Shown here: piece by piece, positions 29,226 through 38,126 of the stretch
Numbering within the stretch: the first letter of the stretch is position 1
Layout: each line of letters begins with the position of its first letter
Assembly (NCBI RefSeq): GCF_024171565.1
Contig: NZ_JALJZZ010000001.1
Span: 806,001 to 870,000 of the forward strand
DNA length: 64,000 nt
Direction of reading: 5' to 3'
Source of the DNA: Okibacterium sp. HSC-33S16
GTDB lineage: Bacteria; Actinomycetota; Actinomycetes; Actinomycetales; Microbacteriaceae
Translations under genes and position numbers: made by a program
The notes under the pieces: generated by a model
The model's database searches: none
The model's input: the letters and a program-made list of their open reading frames with translations, nothing else
What the model was told of the DNA's origin: nothing

Positions 29226-30020
29226 TCAGGATCGGCGACGCGCAAGCACGAAAATTGCGACACCCGTGGCGACGATACCCAGAGCGATCGCTCCCCACGG
29301 GGCACCCGGCTTGGGGTCGACGCGCGTAGACGGGTCTTCACCGCGTCGCATGATGGGAAGATGCTCGACCGCATGCGAGGCTCTCGTCAGCGCCGCGCTC
29401 AGGGAGCGCAGCGACGCGTCGAAGTTCCCTGCGTCTCCGTGTACCAGCATGTCGACTCGGTCGCGGGCGCGATCCAGCACCGATAGCGGAAGCGCCGCCA
29501 CCACGTTTCCGGGCGGTCTCCGAGCAACCACTGGATGGGCGCGCGTGGGAGCTACGCGGCGAACGACTTCCCATGCGAGGCCGAGCATTCGCAGCTGGGA
29601 GACCGAGACCTTTGTCTGGAGGCGAGGAAAGAGTTCGTCCTCCTCGTCGCGCACGTCCTCACGGAGTACCTCGATGAGGCGGTCGAGTATGGGCTCCCGC
29701 TCGACGGAGTGGGCGTCCAGGCTCTCGAGGCGCGTCACCAGTTCGTTGACCTCCTGATGCTCGCGCTCGACCTGCAAAGTGAGTTCCTCGCCGTCTTCCA
29801 GGACCCGGCGCATAACCGGCCAGAGCACCGATTCTTCTGCGAACGCATGCGGAAACACCAGACGATAAATGTCCAGGAGCACACGGTTTTGCTGGTTCGG
29901 CGCCGTGGTGCTGAGCCGTTCCAGGAGACTGTCGAGGGTGACGTGATCGTCCCGCTGTCGAGTAAGAACGCTGACGCGCCCGCCCAACTCCGCAATGCTC
30001 TGGTCTGCGACTGACCTCAT
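29226..30020 (-). CDS. Hemerythrin-like domain protein with C-terminal membrane anchor
   Basis: A 264-aa protein. Residues 20-135 form a hemerythrin-like four-helix domain with candidate ligands His 26, His 58, Glu 62, His 88 and Glu 92. In the last helix the usual HH of the HHVxxEEDELFP segment is replaced by Glu-Asp (EDVRDEEDELFP), so the di-iron site may be incomplete. Residues 140-235 are helical, and a single hydrophobic segment (IALGIVATGVAIFVLA) with an RRR tail anchors the C-terminus. The ATG at 30020 follows GAAGGGAATTACG. Confidence 0.87.
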   Translation of the reverse strand: MRSVADQSIAELGGRVSVLTRQRDDHVTLDSLLERLSTTAPNQQNRVLLDIYRLVFPHAFAEESVLWPVMRRVLEDGEELTLQVEREHQEVNELVTRLESLDAHSVEREPILDRLIEVLREDVRDEEDELFPRLQTKVSVSQLRMLGLAWEVVRRVAPTRAHPVVARRPPGNVVAALPLSVLDRARDRVDMLVHGDAGNFDASLRSLSAALTRASHAVEHLPIMRRGEDPSTRVDPKPGAPWGAIALGIVATGVAIFVLARRRS

Positions 30021-30255
30021 CGTAATTCCCTTCCCCGGTGAACGAAACTCGACGAGTTTACCGCCCGTCATTCTCGACGTCGCCCCTCTCGCCTCCGGGA
30101 GACGGCTCTGATATGGGGTGGGGTTGCCCATCGAAGCAGGCATCCCGACGTGAATGGCCCCTTACGCCAGCTTCCCCAAGCTATTCATGAATGAGAGCAG
30201 CGGGCTTGTTACCGTGGGTTGTCCTTGGGCATTCAGGGACGGATGTCTGCAAATC

Positions 30256-31047
30256 TTAATGTTCGGATGACGTGGTCTTTCGTGGGCGCCCTGCAGCGAG
30301 GGCGCGGGCGGCGAGGTTGGGGCGGTAGTCGAGTTCCTCGATCGCGGCGGTGACGCGTGAGCGGGTTGCCTCTGCAACATTGACCGAACCGGTCACGACA
30401 TTGGAAACGGTCTTGATGGACACTCCGGCGAGTCCGGCGACGTCGACCATGGTCGGAACTCTCGTCCCCGAAACTGCGATAGTGTCCTCGCCTGCCTCCA
30501 CGTCGTATCCGTTACGTCGACGCATCTTGATGTAGTTACCACAGCCGGCCATCGAGCACCACCGACCTGACTGGTTTCGTGAGTTGTCCCAATAAGCCCA
30601 CCTGCACGTGTCTCGTGAGCATGCCTTGAGCCTTGTCCAGTTTCCGTCTGCACGGGCGGCCTCAACAGCACTAAGCACGGGAGTGAGGGCCGGCGCAATG
30701 CCGGAAGCGCCAGCCGCCGAAAGACTGAACGCTCCGCCGTCGTCGAAACTCATTCGAAGCGGGAGGCGGCGCAGTGCGTCGTTGAGCTCTTCGAGAGGTT
30801 TCGCGAAAGGGTAGTGGCCCGCGTGCATCAACAAGACTGAGCGCAGCCCTTCGCGCAGGCGCTTAGCCAAATCCAGGTCATCCGCGTTCAGGTCATGTCC
30901 TTGCCAACCGAGCTTGTTCGTACACCAGCCGGCCAGGTCAGACGGATCCTGCCAACTATCATTATCGATCTGCCACTCGACAGTGTTGACAAAATCACGG
31001 ACCAAGAGCAGCGCGGGCGGAATTGGATCCTCGATAGCCACCTTCAT
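30256..31047 (-). CDS. ABATE/CGNR zinc-finger protein fused to a LacI-type HTH
   Basis: A 263-aa protein with an unusual arrangement. Residues 1-130 are an ABATE-like ligand-binding domain ([11 protein letters not shown]). Residues 140-180 are a CGNR zinc finger with CX4C-X15-CX4C ligands ([15 protein letters not shown]). Residues about 197-255 are a complete LacI-type HTH and hinge start ([32 protein letters not shown]). The protein ends soon after, so the periplasmic-binding-like effector domain of LacI proteins is absent. It should be a DNA-binding regulator with two DNA-contacting modules. No frameshift is seen at the junction. Confidence 0.88.
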   Translation of the reverse strand: MKVAIEDPIPPALLLVRDFVNTVEWQIDNDSWQDPSDLAGWCTNKLGWQGHDLNADDLDLAKRLREGLRSVLLMHAGHYPFAKPLEELNDALRRLPLRMSFDDGGAFSLSAAGASGIAPALTPVLSAVEAARADGNWTRLKACSRDTCRWAYWDNSRNQSGRWCSMAGCGNYIKMRRRNGYDVEAGEDTIAVSGTRVPTMVDVAGLAGVSIKTVSNVVTGSVNVAEATRSRVTAAIEELDYRPNLAARALAAGRPRKTTSSEH

Positions 31048-31236
31048 GACTCCAATAATGTGCAGATGATGGTGTCAACGCAACCCCCACCACCTCGAAA
31101 GGGAAGGAGCCGGTGAGGGCGGTGGGTCGGCACTCCGGTGGGAAGCTCTGCGAGAGTGTCAAACTTGGGGCCTGTTGTGTCGCCTGGAGCGACCTGTGCG
31201 GGCAGGCCTGCAGCATGGCGGCGATATAGTCAGGGA

Positions 31237-31713
31237 ATGGCGCGAACCATTGCAACTTCAACGTCCGTCGACCGCGACAACCTCCTCGACTTCATCCGAC
31301 CTCGTCACCGGATGCTGCTCGCAACGACCCGTGCGGATGGGAGACCGCAGATGTCTCCGGTCACAGGAGGAGTAGATGCTCACGGGCGGATCGTTATCTC
31401 CACCTATCCGGCTCGAAGCAAAACGCGGAATGCTGCCCGGAATCCGCGCACATCGGTCGTTATCTTCTCCGACGAGTGGGATGGCCCGTGGGTTCAAGTG
31501 GATGGTGATGCGGAAGTCCTGCACATGCCCGAGGCAGCCGATGGGCTCGTTGACTACTTTCGGTGTATCGCTGGCGAGCATCCGGATTGGGAGGAGTACC
31601 GCGCTGCCATGAAGATTCAGGATAAATCGCTGATACGGATCACTCCGAGTCGTTGGGGGCCAATCGCGACCGGTGGTTTCCCGGCGGACGTCGCGTCGCG
31701 ACTCGACTCGTAG
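31237..31713 (+). CDS. PPOX-class F420-dependent enzyme
   Basis: A 158-aa split-barrel protein of the pyridoxamine-oxidase-like fold. The segments RHRMLLATTRADGRPQMSPV, a KTRNAARNPR Arg-rich loop and IRITPSRWGP are typical of actinobacterial F420-dependent PPOX proteins, which reduce or bind F420H2 with diverse substrates. A TATAGT just upstream (31225-31230) places the transcription start near the ATG, so the message may be nearly leaderless. Confidence 0.88.
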   Translation: MARTIATSTSVDRDNLLDFIRPRHRMLLATTRADGRPQMSPVTGGVDAHGRIVISTYPARSKTRNAARNPRTSVVIFSDEWDGPWVQVDGDAEVLHMPEAADGLVDYFRCIAGEHPDWEEYRAAMKIQDKSLIRITPSRWGPIATGGFPADVASRLDS

Positions 31714-31882
31714 TAGCGAGAATGCAGTAGCCAGAAGAGCGCTGCACCAAGCTGAACGCGGTGCTGAGGTTGAGCGTGCCGTCGATGTGACTCGAACCGG
31801 AGCCGCGATGGGATGACAGTCATCCTCATGTGCGGGGACTCGTATTCACCCGTCTGCTCTATCCGCTCTATGCAAACCCGCT

Positions 31883-32980
31883 GTGCCCAATCAAACTGGT
31901 CGCATGTATACCGGGCCCAAAGCATGGGTATTGCATGTCGATCTCGACCAGTTCATCGCTGCTGTTGAGATCCTTCGGCGGCCCGAGCTTGCGGGCAAGC
32001 CGGTGATCGTTGGCGGCCGAGGCGATCCGACGGAGCGAGCGGTCGTCTCGACCGCCTCGTACGAAGCACGGGCGTTTGGTGTGGGCTCTGGCATGCCATT
32101 GCGGATCGCCGCGCGAAAGGTCCCCGATGCGGTGATCCTGCCCGTTGACGCGGAAACCTACACGGCCGCATCGCACGAAGTCATGGCCAGCCTCCGTGAG
32201 CAGCCAGGGGCGGTCGTGCAGGTGCTCGGTTGGGATGAGGCGTTTGTGGGAATCGTTGAGGAGGACCCCGAGTCCTACGCTCGAGCGATCCAGCGGGCCA
32301 TTCTTGAGCGCACCCAACTGCACTGCAGCGTCGGAATTGGAGACACTCTGGTGCGCGCCAAGGTTGCCACTGGCTTCGGAAAGCCGCGGGGGGTCTTTCG
32401 TTTGACCGCAGAAAACTGGAGCGAGGTGATGGGGGGTTTGCCTACGCGCGAGTTGTGGGGAGTCGGACCGAAGGTTTCCCGCCGACTGACGACACTGGGA
32501 ATCACATCTGTCAGTGACCTGGCGCACGCTGACGTGCAGGATCTGGTGACCGAGTTCGGACCGAAAATGGGTCCGTGGTATCAGCAACTTGGTCGCGGTG
32601 AAGGTGCCAGTGTTGTGGACGACACTCCCTGGGTGGCGCGAGGGCATAGCCGTGAGACGACCTACCAGCTGGACCTCATGACGCCCACAGAGGTCGCAGA
32701 ACAAACACGTGAACTGGTCAACCGTGTTTTCGAAGATGTTGCGGCAGAGGGGCGGCCCGTTATCGGTATCACCCTCAAGGTTCGCTACGTTCCGTTCACC
32801 ACCAAGGTATTCACCAGAAAGATTGCGGAAACGCAGGACCGAGAGGCAGTGCTCGAACGAGCAATGGAACTCCTCAAGAAGGTCGAAGACCGCCCAATTC
32901 GGCTTTTAGGCTTTCGCGCGGAGATGTCGATGCCGGCCGAAGCGCGAGAGGGGCATACTCCAACCCGAAGTGGATGGTGA
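31883..32980 (+). CDS. DNA polymerase IV, DinB2-like, with Ile at the steric gate
   Basis: A 365-aa Y-family polymerase. The catalytic acids are Asp 20 (HVDLDQFIAAVE) and the Asp 118/Glu 119 pair (GWDEAF). The residue that excludes ribonucleotides in most Y-family enzymes, an aromatic at the second position after DxDxF, is Ile 25 here. This and the RRPELAGKPVIVGG and SYEARAFGV segments resemble mycobacterial DinB2, which has Leu there. The helix-hairpin region (LWGVGPKVSRRLTTLGI) and little finger follow. No clear beta-clamp motif stands out at the C-terminus. GTG 31883 and ATG 31904 are alternative starts; neither has a good ribosome-binding site. Confidence 0.92.
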   Translation: MPNQTGRMYTGPKAWVLHVDLDQFIAAVEILRRPELAGKPVIVGGRGDPTERAVVSTASYEARAFGVGSGMPLRIAARKVPDAVILPVDAETYTAASHEVMASLREQPGAVVQVLGWDEAFVGIVEEDPESYARAIQRAILERTQLHCSVGIGDTLVRAKVATGFGKPRGVFRLTAENWSEVMGGLPTRELWGVGPKVSRRLTTLGITSVSDLAHADVQDLVTEFGPKMGPWYQQLGRGEGASVVDDTPWVARGHSRETTYQLDLMTPTEVAEQTRELVNRVFEDVAAEGRPVIGITLKVRYVPFTTKVFTRKIAETQDREAVLERAMELLKKVEDRPIRLLGFRAEMSMPAEAREGHTPTRSGW

Positions 32981-33004
32981 CGTGGCTCGAGGGGTTGTGG
33001 GCGA

Positions 33005-34036
33005 TTACGAGCGGAGCTGGGCGGTCGAATCGCGCACAACGAGTTCGGTGGCCAGTTCCATGTGCGTGGCATCGAGTTGCTCGCCATGGGACAGCCGCAA
33101 CACTCCACGCAGGGCGGCTCGTCCCATCTCCTGCAGCGGCTGAGCTACTGATGTCAGTCGGGGGAGCGTTTGTTCGGCCAGGGGAGTACCGTCGAATCCG
33201 ACCAGACTCAAGTCGTCCGGCACGCGAAGCCCGCGTTCACGTGCCACCTCAAGCACGCCCAGGGCAATCGTGTCGCTGGCCGCGAAGATGGCGGTCGGTG
33301 GCTCGGGCAGTGAAAGCACGCGGCGGGTCGCTTCAGCTCCCGACTCGCGCGTGAAAGCACCGTCGGTGATGTAGTCGGAACGCGCGGCGATGCCACGACT
33401 CATCAGAGCGGCAAGGTAGCCGTGCAACCGTGCCACGCTGCATTCTGCCGCGGCAGGGCCACCGAAAAATGCTATGCGCTCATGGTCGAGCGCGAGCAAG
33501 TGTTCGGTTGCTGCTTTGCCACCCGCCCAGTTGGTCGCCCCGACGCTGGCGAAATCGCCGGACGGCGGTGAGTTCAGCGGATCGATGACCATGACAGCGA
33601 TGCCGCGTCGTGAAAAAGCTAGCACTTGGGCACTTGTCACTTCAGACGTCACGAAAATGATTCCCGTCCGCCCGGACTCCTGCATACGCTGTGCCCAGTC
33701 CTCGTGGTCGACGCGCGCGAGTTTGTTCGGTGTGTGGCTGCTGACGACGACATCAACCTCGCCGTTCGCTGCGTAGTCGAGAATGCCGTGGAGTATTTCC
33801 ATCGAGTAAGCGCCGTCATGGACGCCGATGACGAGGTCGACCATCGCAGGTCCGGTTAGGCGGCTCCGCCTCTGCGCCGGCGAGCGGTAGCCGAGCTCAT
33901 CGAGCGCAGACTGCACTCGAAGCCGCGTGCTCTCGGCGACATCGTCGCGACCGTTGATCACCTTTGACACGGTCGGCGTCGACACCCCGGCCAGGGCAGC
34001 TACCGTGGCCAGCACCGGCTTGGCGGATGATTTCAT
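33005..34036 (-). CDS. LacI-family transcriptional regulator of the sugar locus
   Basis: A 343-aa repressor-type protein. The HTH is in residues 8-60 (ATVAALAGVSTPTVSKVING and hinge), followed by a periplasmic-binding-like effector domain (MVDLVIGVHDGAYSMEILHG) to the end. It is divergent from the sugar transporter operon and separated from it by about 215 bases that contain palindromic TCGAAA-AG-TTTCGA. It presumably represses that operon until a sugar or sugar derivative binds. Confidence 0.93.
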   Translation of the reverse strand: MKSSAKPVLATVAALAGVSTPTVSKVINGRDDVAESTRLRVQSALDELGYRSPAQRRSRLTGPAMVDLVIGVHDGAYSMEILHGILDYAANGEVDVVVSSHTPNKLARVDHEDWAQRMQESGRTGIIFVTSEVTSAQVLAFSRRGIAVMVIDPLNSPPSGDFASVGATNWAGGKAATEHLLALDHERIAFFGGPAAAECSVARLHGYLAALMSRGIAARSDYITDGAFTRESGAEATRRVLSLPEPPTAIFAASDTIALGVLEVARERGLRVPDDLSLVGFDGTPLAEQTLPRLTSVAQPLQEMGRAALRGVLRLSHGEQLDATHMELATELVVRDSTAQLRS

Positions 34037-34065
34037 CGAAAACCTGGATTCTGTGAGGGCCGCTC

Positions 34066-34079
34066 TCGAAAAGTTTCGA
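34066..34079. promoter_or_regulatory. Candidate LacI-family operator
   Basis: TCGAAAAGTTTCGA is palindromic except for its central two bases, 29 bases before the lacI-type start. A weaker similar site, CGAAACTTATCG (34184-34195), lies just downstream of the predicted operon transcription start. Confidence 0.5.
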
Positions 34080-34130
34080 CTCCAGCATGCCCCATTTCGG
34101 CGGCGATCGACCGCTACTTCGCAAATTCCC

Positions 34131-34160
34131 TTGACTAGTTTTGTTGTCGCTCGCTACATT
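34131..34160 (+). promoter_or_regulatory. Promoter of the sugar transport operon
   Basis: TTGACT (34131-34136), an 18-base spacer and TACATT (34155-34160) fit a sigma-70-type promoter about 90 bases before the lipoprotein start. Confidence 0.55.
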
Positions 34161-34253
34161 TGATCCCAATCGCGACAGAATTGCGAAACTTATCGGAAGA
34201 AAAGAATTTTCTTTCTGTCGACAGATACCGGTCATTTATCAATGGAGATAGAC

Positions 34254-35588
34254 ATGGAAACCAAGGCAACTCCGTCTCGTCGCACGTTCATCTCGCTGGC
34301 GATTGCCGCGCCCCTGCTGACGTGGGGCCTCACTTCATGCGGTACAACTGGCCCCGGTGGCGGTGGCGCAGCCGCGGGCGGGGCATCAATGTGGGCACTG
34401 TCCGGCGATCCCAACGAAACCATCCGTAAAAACTCGGTAGACGCCTTCAACAAGAAGAATCCGAAAACACCGCTCAAGCTCACGTTCTTCCAGAACGACG
34501 CGTACAAGACCAAAATCAAAACAGCGATCGGTGCCGGCCAAGCTCCGACCATGATCTACGGCTGGGGCGGTGGAACTCTCAAGTCCTATGCCGATGCGGG
34601 CCAGGTTGAGGACCTCACCAGCTGGTTCGAGGAGAACCCCGACGTCAAGGACCGGCTCTTCGCTGGTGCCTTCGGCGCGGCAACGGTGGACGGCAAGATC
34701 TACGCGATCCCGATTCAGGCTGTGCAGCCGGTCGTCTTCTTCTACAACAAGGAACTGTTCAAGCAGGTTGGGGCAGAGCCGCCTGCCACTTGGTCCGACG
34801 TGATGAGCCTGGTCAAGACGTTCAACGATGCCGGTATTGCGCCGTTCTCGCTCGGCGGTCAATCTCGTTGGACGTCGATGATGTGGCTGCAGTACATGTT
34901 CGACCGTGTCGGTGGACCCGAGGTCTTCACGGATATCTTCAACGGCAAGGCTGACGCGTGGTCGCACCCGGCGGCGCTCGAAGCGCTGACCAAGATTCAG
35001 GAACTGGTCAAGGCGGACGGTTTCATCAAGGGCTTCAACTCGATCACCGCAGACAGCAACGCTGACCAGGCGCTGTTGTACACCGGCAAGGCGGCCATGA
35101 TGCTTCACGGGTCGTGGACCTACGGCGGTATGAAGAACGACGGTGGCGGATTCGTGCAGGACGGCAAACTCGGTTGGGTACCGTTCCCGGCCGTCGAAGG
35201 GGGAGTCGGTGATCCCAAGAACGCGGTCGGGAATCCCTGCAACTACCTTTCGATCTCGTCGAAGGCCTCCGATGAGGAGAAATCGGCAGCGAAGAAGTAC
35301 TTCACCGAGTCGCTGTCTAACGATGACGAGGTTGCTGCGTTCATCGAGACCGGCGCAGTGCCGGTCGTCAACGGCATCGAAGACCAGATCAAGGAAACTG
35401 AAGAGAGCGACTTCCTCAGTCACGTCTATGAGCTCGGTGCCAATGCGCCTGCGTTCCAGCAGTCCTGGGACCAGGCCCTGAGCCCGACCGCGGCTGAAGC
35501 GCTACTCAACAACATCGATCAGTTGTTTGTGCTGTCGATCACACCCGAGAAGTTCGCTCAGAACATGAACGAGACTCTTGGCAAATGA
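34254..35588 (+). CDS. Sugar ABC transporter solute-binding lipoprotein (Tat-type signal)
   Basis: A 444-aa extracellular binding protein of the MalE-like family. The signal contains a twin-arginine motif SRRTF (residues 8-12), a hydrophobic core and the lipobox LTSC with Cys 29 as the lipidated residue, followed by a Gly/Ala-rich linker. The mature part has the usual binding-protein body with several Trp residues for sugar stacking. ATG 34254 is chosen over ATG 34242 because GGAGAT is spaced for it. It is first in an operon of five. Confidence 0.93.
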   Translation: METKATPSRRTFISLAIAAPLLTWGLTSCGTTGPGGGGAAAGGASMWALSGDPNETIRKNSVDAFNKKNPKTPLKLTFFQNDAYKTKIKTAIGAGQAPTMIYGWGGGTLKSYADAGQVEDLTSWFEENPDVKDRLFAGAFGAATVDGKIYAIPIQAVQPVVFFYNKELFKQVGAEPPATWSDVMSLVKTFNDAGIAPFSLGGQSRWTSMMWLQYMFDRVGGPEVFTDIFNGKADAWSHPAALEALTKIQELVKADGFIKGFNSITADSNADQALLYTGKAAMMLHGSWTYGGMKNDGGGFVQDGKLGWVPFPAVEGGVGDPKNAVGNPCNYLSISSKASDEEKSAAKKYFTESLSNDDEVAAFIETGAVPVVNGIEDQIKETEESDFLSHVYELGANAPAFQQSWDQALSPTAAEALLNNIDQLFVLSITPEKFAQNMNETLGK

Positions 35589-36517
35589 CCGCAACATTCG
35601 TCGACCGGCGACGACAGTCGCGGGAGGAGTCGGCTAGCGTCGCGAGCGGGAAGACGGGACGAATCGCCTGGTTGGCGATCCCGGCGCTCGTCTTCTTCAT
35701 CGCGTTCGCGGTGATTCCACTTGCCGGGGTTCTCATTCTCAGCTTCACCAACTGGGACGGTATCGGTGCCATCACACCCGCGGGATTCGCCAACTGGGCG
35801 GAGATGCTGACCGATCCGGACATGTACCACGCGCTGTGGCTGACGCTCGCGGTTATGGTGCTGTCGTGGCTGGTGCAAACCCCGCTGAGCCTGCTGCTCG
35901 GAGTATTCACGGCTGGAACCCAGAAGTACCGCGCTGTTCTCGCCGTGCTGTACTTCCTTCCCTTGCTGCTCTCATCGGCGGCCATTGCGGTTGCTTACAA
36001 AGCGCTGCTTGACCCGAACTTCGGACTGGGAGCAGGACTGGGCTTACCGTTCCTCTCGCAGGACTGGTTGGGTAACCCGCAACTGGCCTTTAGTGTGGTG
36101 ATCTTCATCATCGCCTGGCAGTTCATCCCGTTTCACACGTTGATCTACCAAGGCGGTGTGCGGCAGATCCCTCGCTCCATCTATGAGGCAGCGGAGATCG
36201 ACGGTGCCGGGAGGGTGAAGCAGTTCTTCTTCATCACGATTCCACAGCTCAAGTACACGATCATCACCTCGTCCACGCTGATGACCGTCGGCGCGCTGAC
36301 CTACTTCGACCTGATCTTCGTGCTCACCGGCGGAGGCCCGGCGAACGCCACACGCATCCTTCCGCTGGACATGTACCTGCTCGGGTTCCGGGCGAACCTC
36401 ATGGGACCAGCCAGCGTCATCGCCGTGATCCTCGTGGTAATCGGCCTTGCACTGGCGCTGTTCCTCCAGCGGCTCGGCGGCACGGACAAATCCAGCTCGC
36501 AGCTTGACGGGATGTGA
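35585..36517 (+). CDS. Sugar ABC transporter permease, MalF/UgpA type
   Basis: A 310-aa permease with six hydrophobic segments after a short cytoplasmic N-terminus. The cytoplasmic EAA loop is EAAEIDGAGRVKQFFFITIP. Its start overlaps the stop of the binding-protein gene (ATGA). With the next gene it forms the membrane channel. Confidence 0.94.
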   Translation: MTATFVDRRRQSREESASVASGKTGRIAWLAIPALVFFIAFAVIPLAGVLILSFTNWDGIGAITPAGFANWAEMLTDPDMYHALWLTLAVMVLSWLVQTPLSLLLGVFTAGTQKYRAVLAVLYFLPLLLSSAAIAVAYKALLDPNFGLGAGLGLPFLSQDWLGNPQLAFSVVIFIIAWQFIPFHTLIYQGGVRQIPRSIYEAAEIDGAGRVKQFFFITIPQLKYTIITSSTLMTVGALTYFDLIFVLTGGGPANATRILPLDMYLLGFRANLMGPASVIAVILVVIGLALALFLQRLGGTDKSSSQLDGM

Positions 36518-36518
36518 C

Positions 36519-37406
36519 ATGACGACCACAACAGCGACGGTGCAACCGTCGAAAACGCTCCCCGCAGCATCCGCTCGATCGAAAAAGCGACTGCGGCACC
36601 TCAACCTCCCGGGCGGAATCGCGGGGTGGATCTGGCTCGCGATCATCATCATCCCGATCTACTACGTCGTCATTACGAGCCTGAAGACGCAAGCCAACTA
36701 CTTCGCACAGAACCCGCTCGCGATACCGACCGAACCGACCCTCCACAACTACGTGATGGTGCTCGAGGCGGACTTCGCCCGGTACTTCCTCAACAGCGCG
36801 ATCATCACCCTCGGTGCCGTCGTACCGACCCTGATCGTGTCGTTTATGGCGGCGTTCGCCATCGTTCGAGGACGCGGACGGTTCCTCAAGGGCGTCAACG
36901 CCCTGTTTCTGATGGGACTGGCGATTCCGCTGCAGGCGACGATCATCCCGGTGTACCTCATCATCATTCGACTGAGCCTGTACGACAGCCTGCTGGCCAT
37001 CATCCTGCCGTCGATCGCCTTTGCCATTCCGCTCAGCGTGTTGATTCTGTCGAACTTCATTCGCGATGTTCCCAATGAGCTGTTCGAGTCGATGCGCCTC
37101 GACGGCTGCAGCGAATGGCAGACCCTGTGGCGTCTTGCCCTGCCGTTGACGAAACCCGCCCTCGTCACGGTTGGGATCTACAACGGCCTTGGCGTCTGGA
37201 ACGGATTCCTGTTGCCGCTCGTTCTGACCCAGAGCCCCGAACTGCGGGTGTTGCCGCTCGCGCTATGGAACTTCCAGGGGGAGTTCAGCGTCAACGTGCC
37301 GGCCGTCCTCGCCTGCGTCGTTCTGACCACATTGCCCATTCTTGTCCTCTATATCATCGGTCGTCGCCAGCTTCTCGCGGGTCTGACGGCCGGGTTCAGC
37401 AAGTAA
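36519..37406 (+). CDS. Sugar ABC transporter permease, MalG/UgpE type
   Basis: A 295-aa permease with six membrane segments, the first being IAGWIWLAIIIIPIYYVVI after a basic 40-residue N-terminus. The EAA loop reads ESMRLDGCSEWQTLWRLALP. It begins one base after the previous stop. No ATPase gene follows in the operon, so a shared MsiK-type ATPase encoded elsewhere probably drives this transporter, as is usual in actinobacteria. Confidence 0.94.
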   Translation: MTTTTATVQPSKTLPAASARSKKRLRHLNLPGGIAGWIWLAIIIIPIYYVVITSLKTQANYFAQNPLAIPTEPTLHNYVMVLEADFARYFLNSAIITLGAVVPTLIVSFMAAFAIVRGRGRFLKGVNALFLMGLAIPLQATIIPVYLIIIRLSLYDSLLAIILPSIAFAIPLSVLILSNFIRDVPNELFESMRLDGCSEWQTLWRLALPLTKPALVTVGIYNGLGVWNGFLLPLVLTQSPELRVLPLALWNFQGEFSVNVPAVLACVVLTTLPILVLYIIGRRQLLAGLTAGFSK

Positions 37407-37427
37407 CAACCAGCTAGGAAGAAACAC

Positions 37428-38126
37428 ATGACAACTGACCGCACCGCTCTCGTGGTTCGAGGCGGCTGGGACGGGCACCAACCCGTCGAAGCCACCAACC
37501 TATTCATTCCGCACCTCGAATCGTCAGGATTTTCAGTGCGTATCGAGGAGAGCCCGGCCATTTATGCGGACGCTGACTACATGGCGACCGTTGATCTCAT
37601 CGTGCAGTGCAACACCATGAACACGATCGAGAAAGAGGAGTTCCTCGGACTGCGCGCCGCGATCGAAGCCGGCACGGGCATGGCCGGCTGGCACGGGGGA
37701 ATTGCGGATTCGTATCGCAACAACTCGGACTACCTGCACCTCATCGGCGGACAGTTCGCCTGCCACCCGGGCAAACACCCTGACGAGCGGGTCGGCGACG
37801 CGTCCGACAACTTCCTTCCCTACCGGATCGAAATGACCGAGGCTGCCCGGTCCCACCCGATCACCGAGGGCATTTCTGACTTCGACCTGATGACCGAGCA
37901 GTACTGGGTGCTGAACGACGACTACATCGACGTGTTGGCGACGACAACGCTGCCGGCCCGCGAGTTCGATGCGTGGACCCGGCCGGTCGTGTCACCGGCG
38001 GTGTGGACGCGGCAGTGGGGCAATGGGCGTATCTTTGTCGCCACCCCGGGACACTCGGTTGACGTCCTCCAAAACGAAAACGTGCGCACTCTCATCGAAA
38101 GGGGCATGCTGTGGGCAAGCCGGTAG
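37428..38126 (+). CDS. thuA: ThuA-domain protein
   Basis: A 232-aa ThuA-like protein with the glutamine-amidotransferase-like fold. The conserved core GMAGWHGGIADSYRN and the HPITEGISDFDLMTEQYW segment are present. In Sinorhizobium, ThuA works with a Gfo/Idh-type ThuB in trehalose/disaccharide use through 3-keto intermediates. Here the partner gene overlaps its 3' end by 16 bases and the transporter lies upstream, the same combination. The substrate in this organism is not shown. Confidence 0.88.
   Translation: MTTDRTALVVRGGWDGHQPVEATNLFIPHLESSGFSVRIEESPAIYADADYMATVDLIVQCNTMNTIEKEEFLGLRAAIEAGTGMAGWHGGIADSYRNNSDYLHLIGGQFACHPGKHPDERVGDASDNFLPYRIEMTEAARSHPITEGISDFDLMTEQYWVLNDDYIDVLATTTLPAREFDAWTRPVVSPAVWTRQWGNGRIFVATPGHSVDVLQNENVRTLIERGMLWASR

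Noticed and set aside
22700-30000. A direct repeat of the CAU tRNA 3' end marking an island boundary
   Set aside because: No second copy of the T-arm/acceptor sequence was found by eye, and there is no integrase gene.
30144-30255. Continuation of the LacI-type protein after the CGNR-HTH stop
   Set aside because: The sequence downstream of the stop shows no periplasmic-binding-like residues in any frame, so a simple nonsense mutation does not explain the short form.
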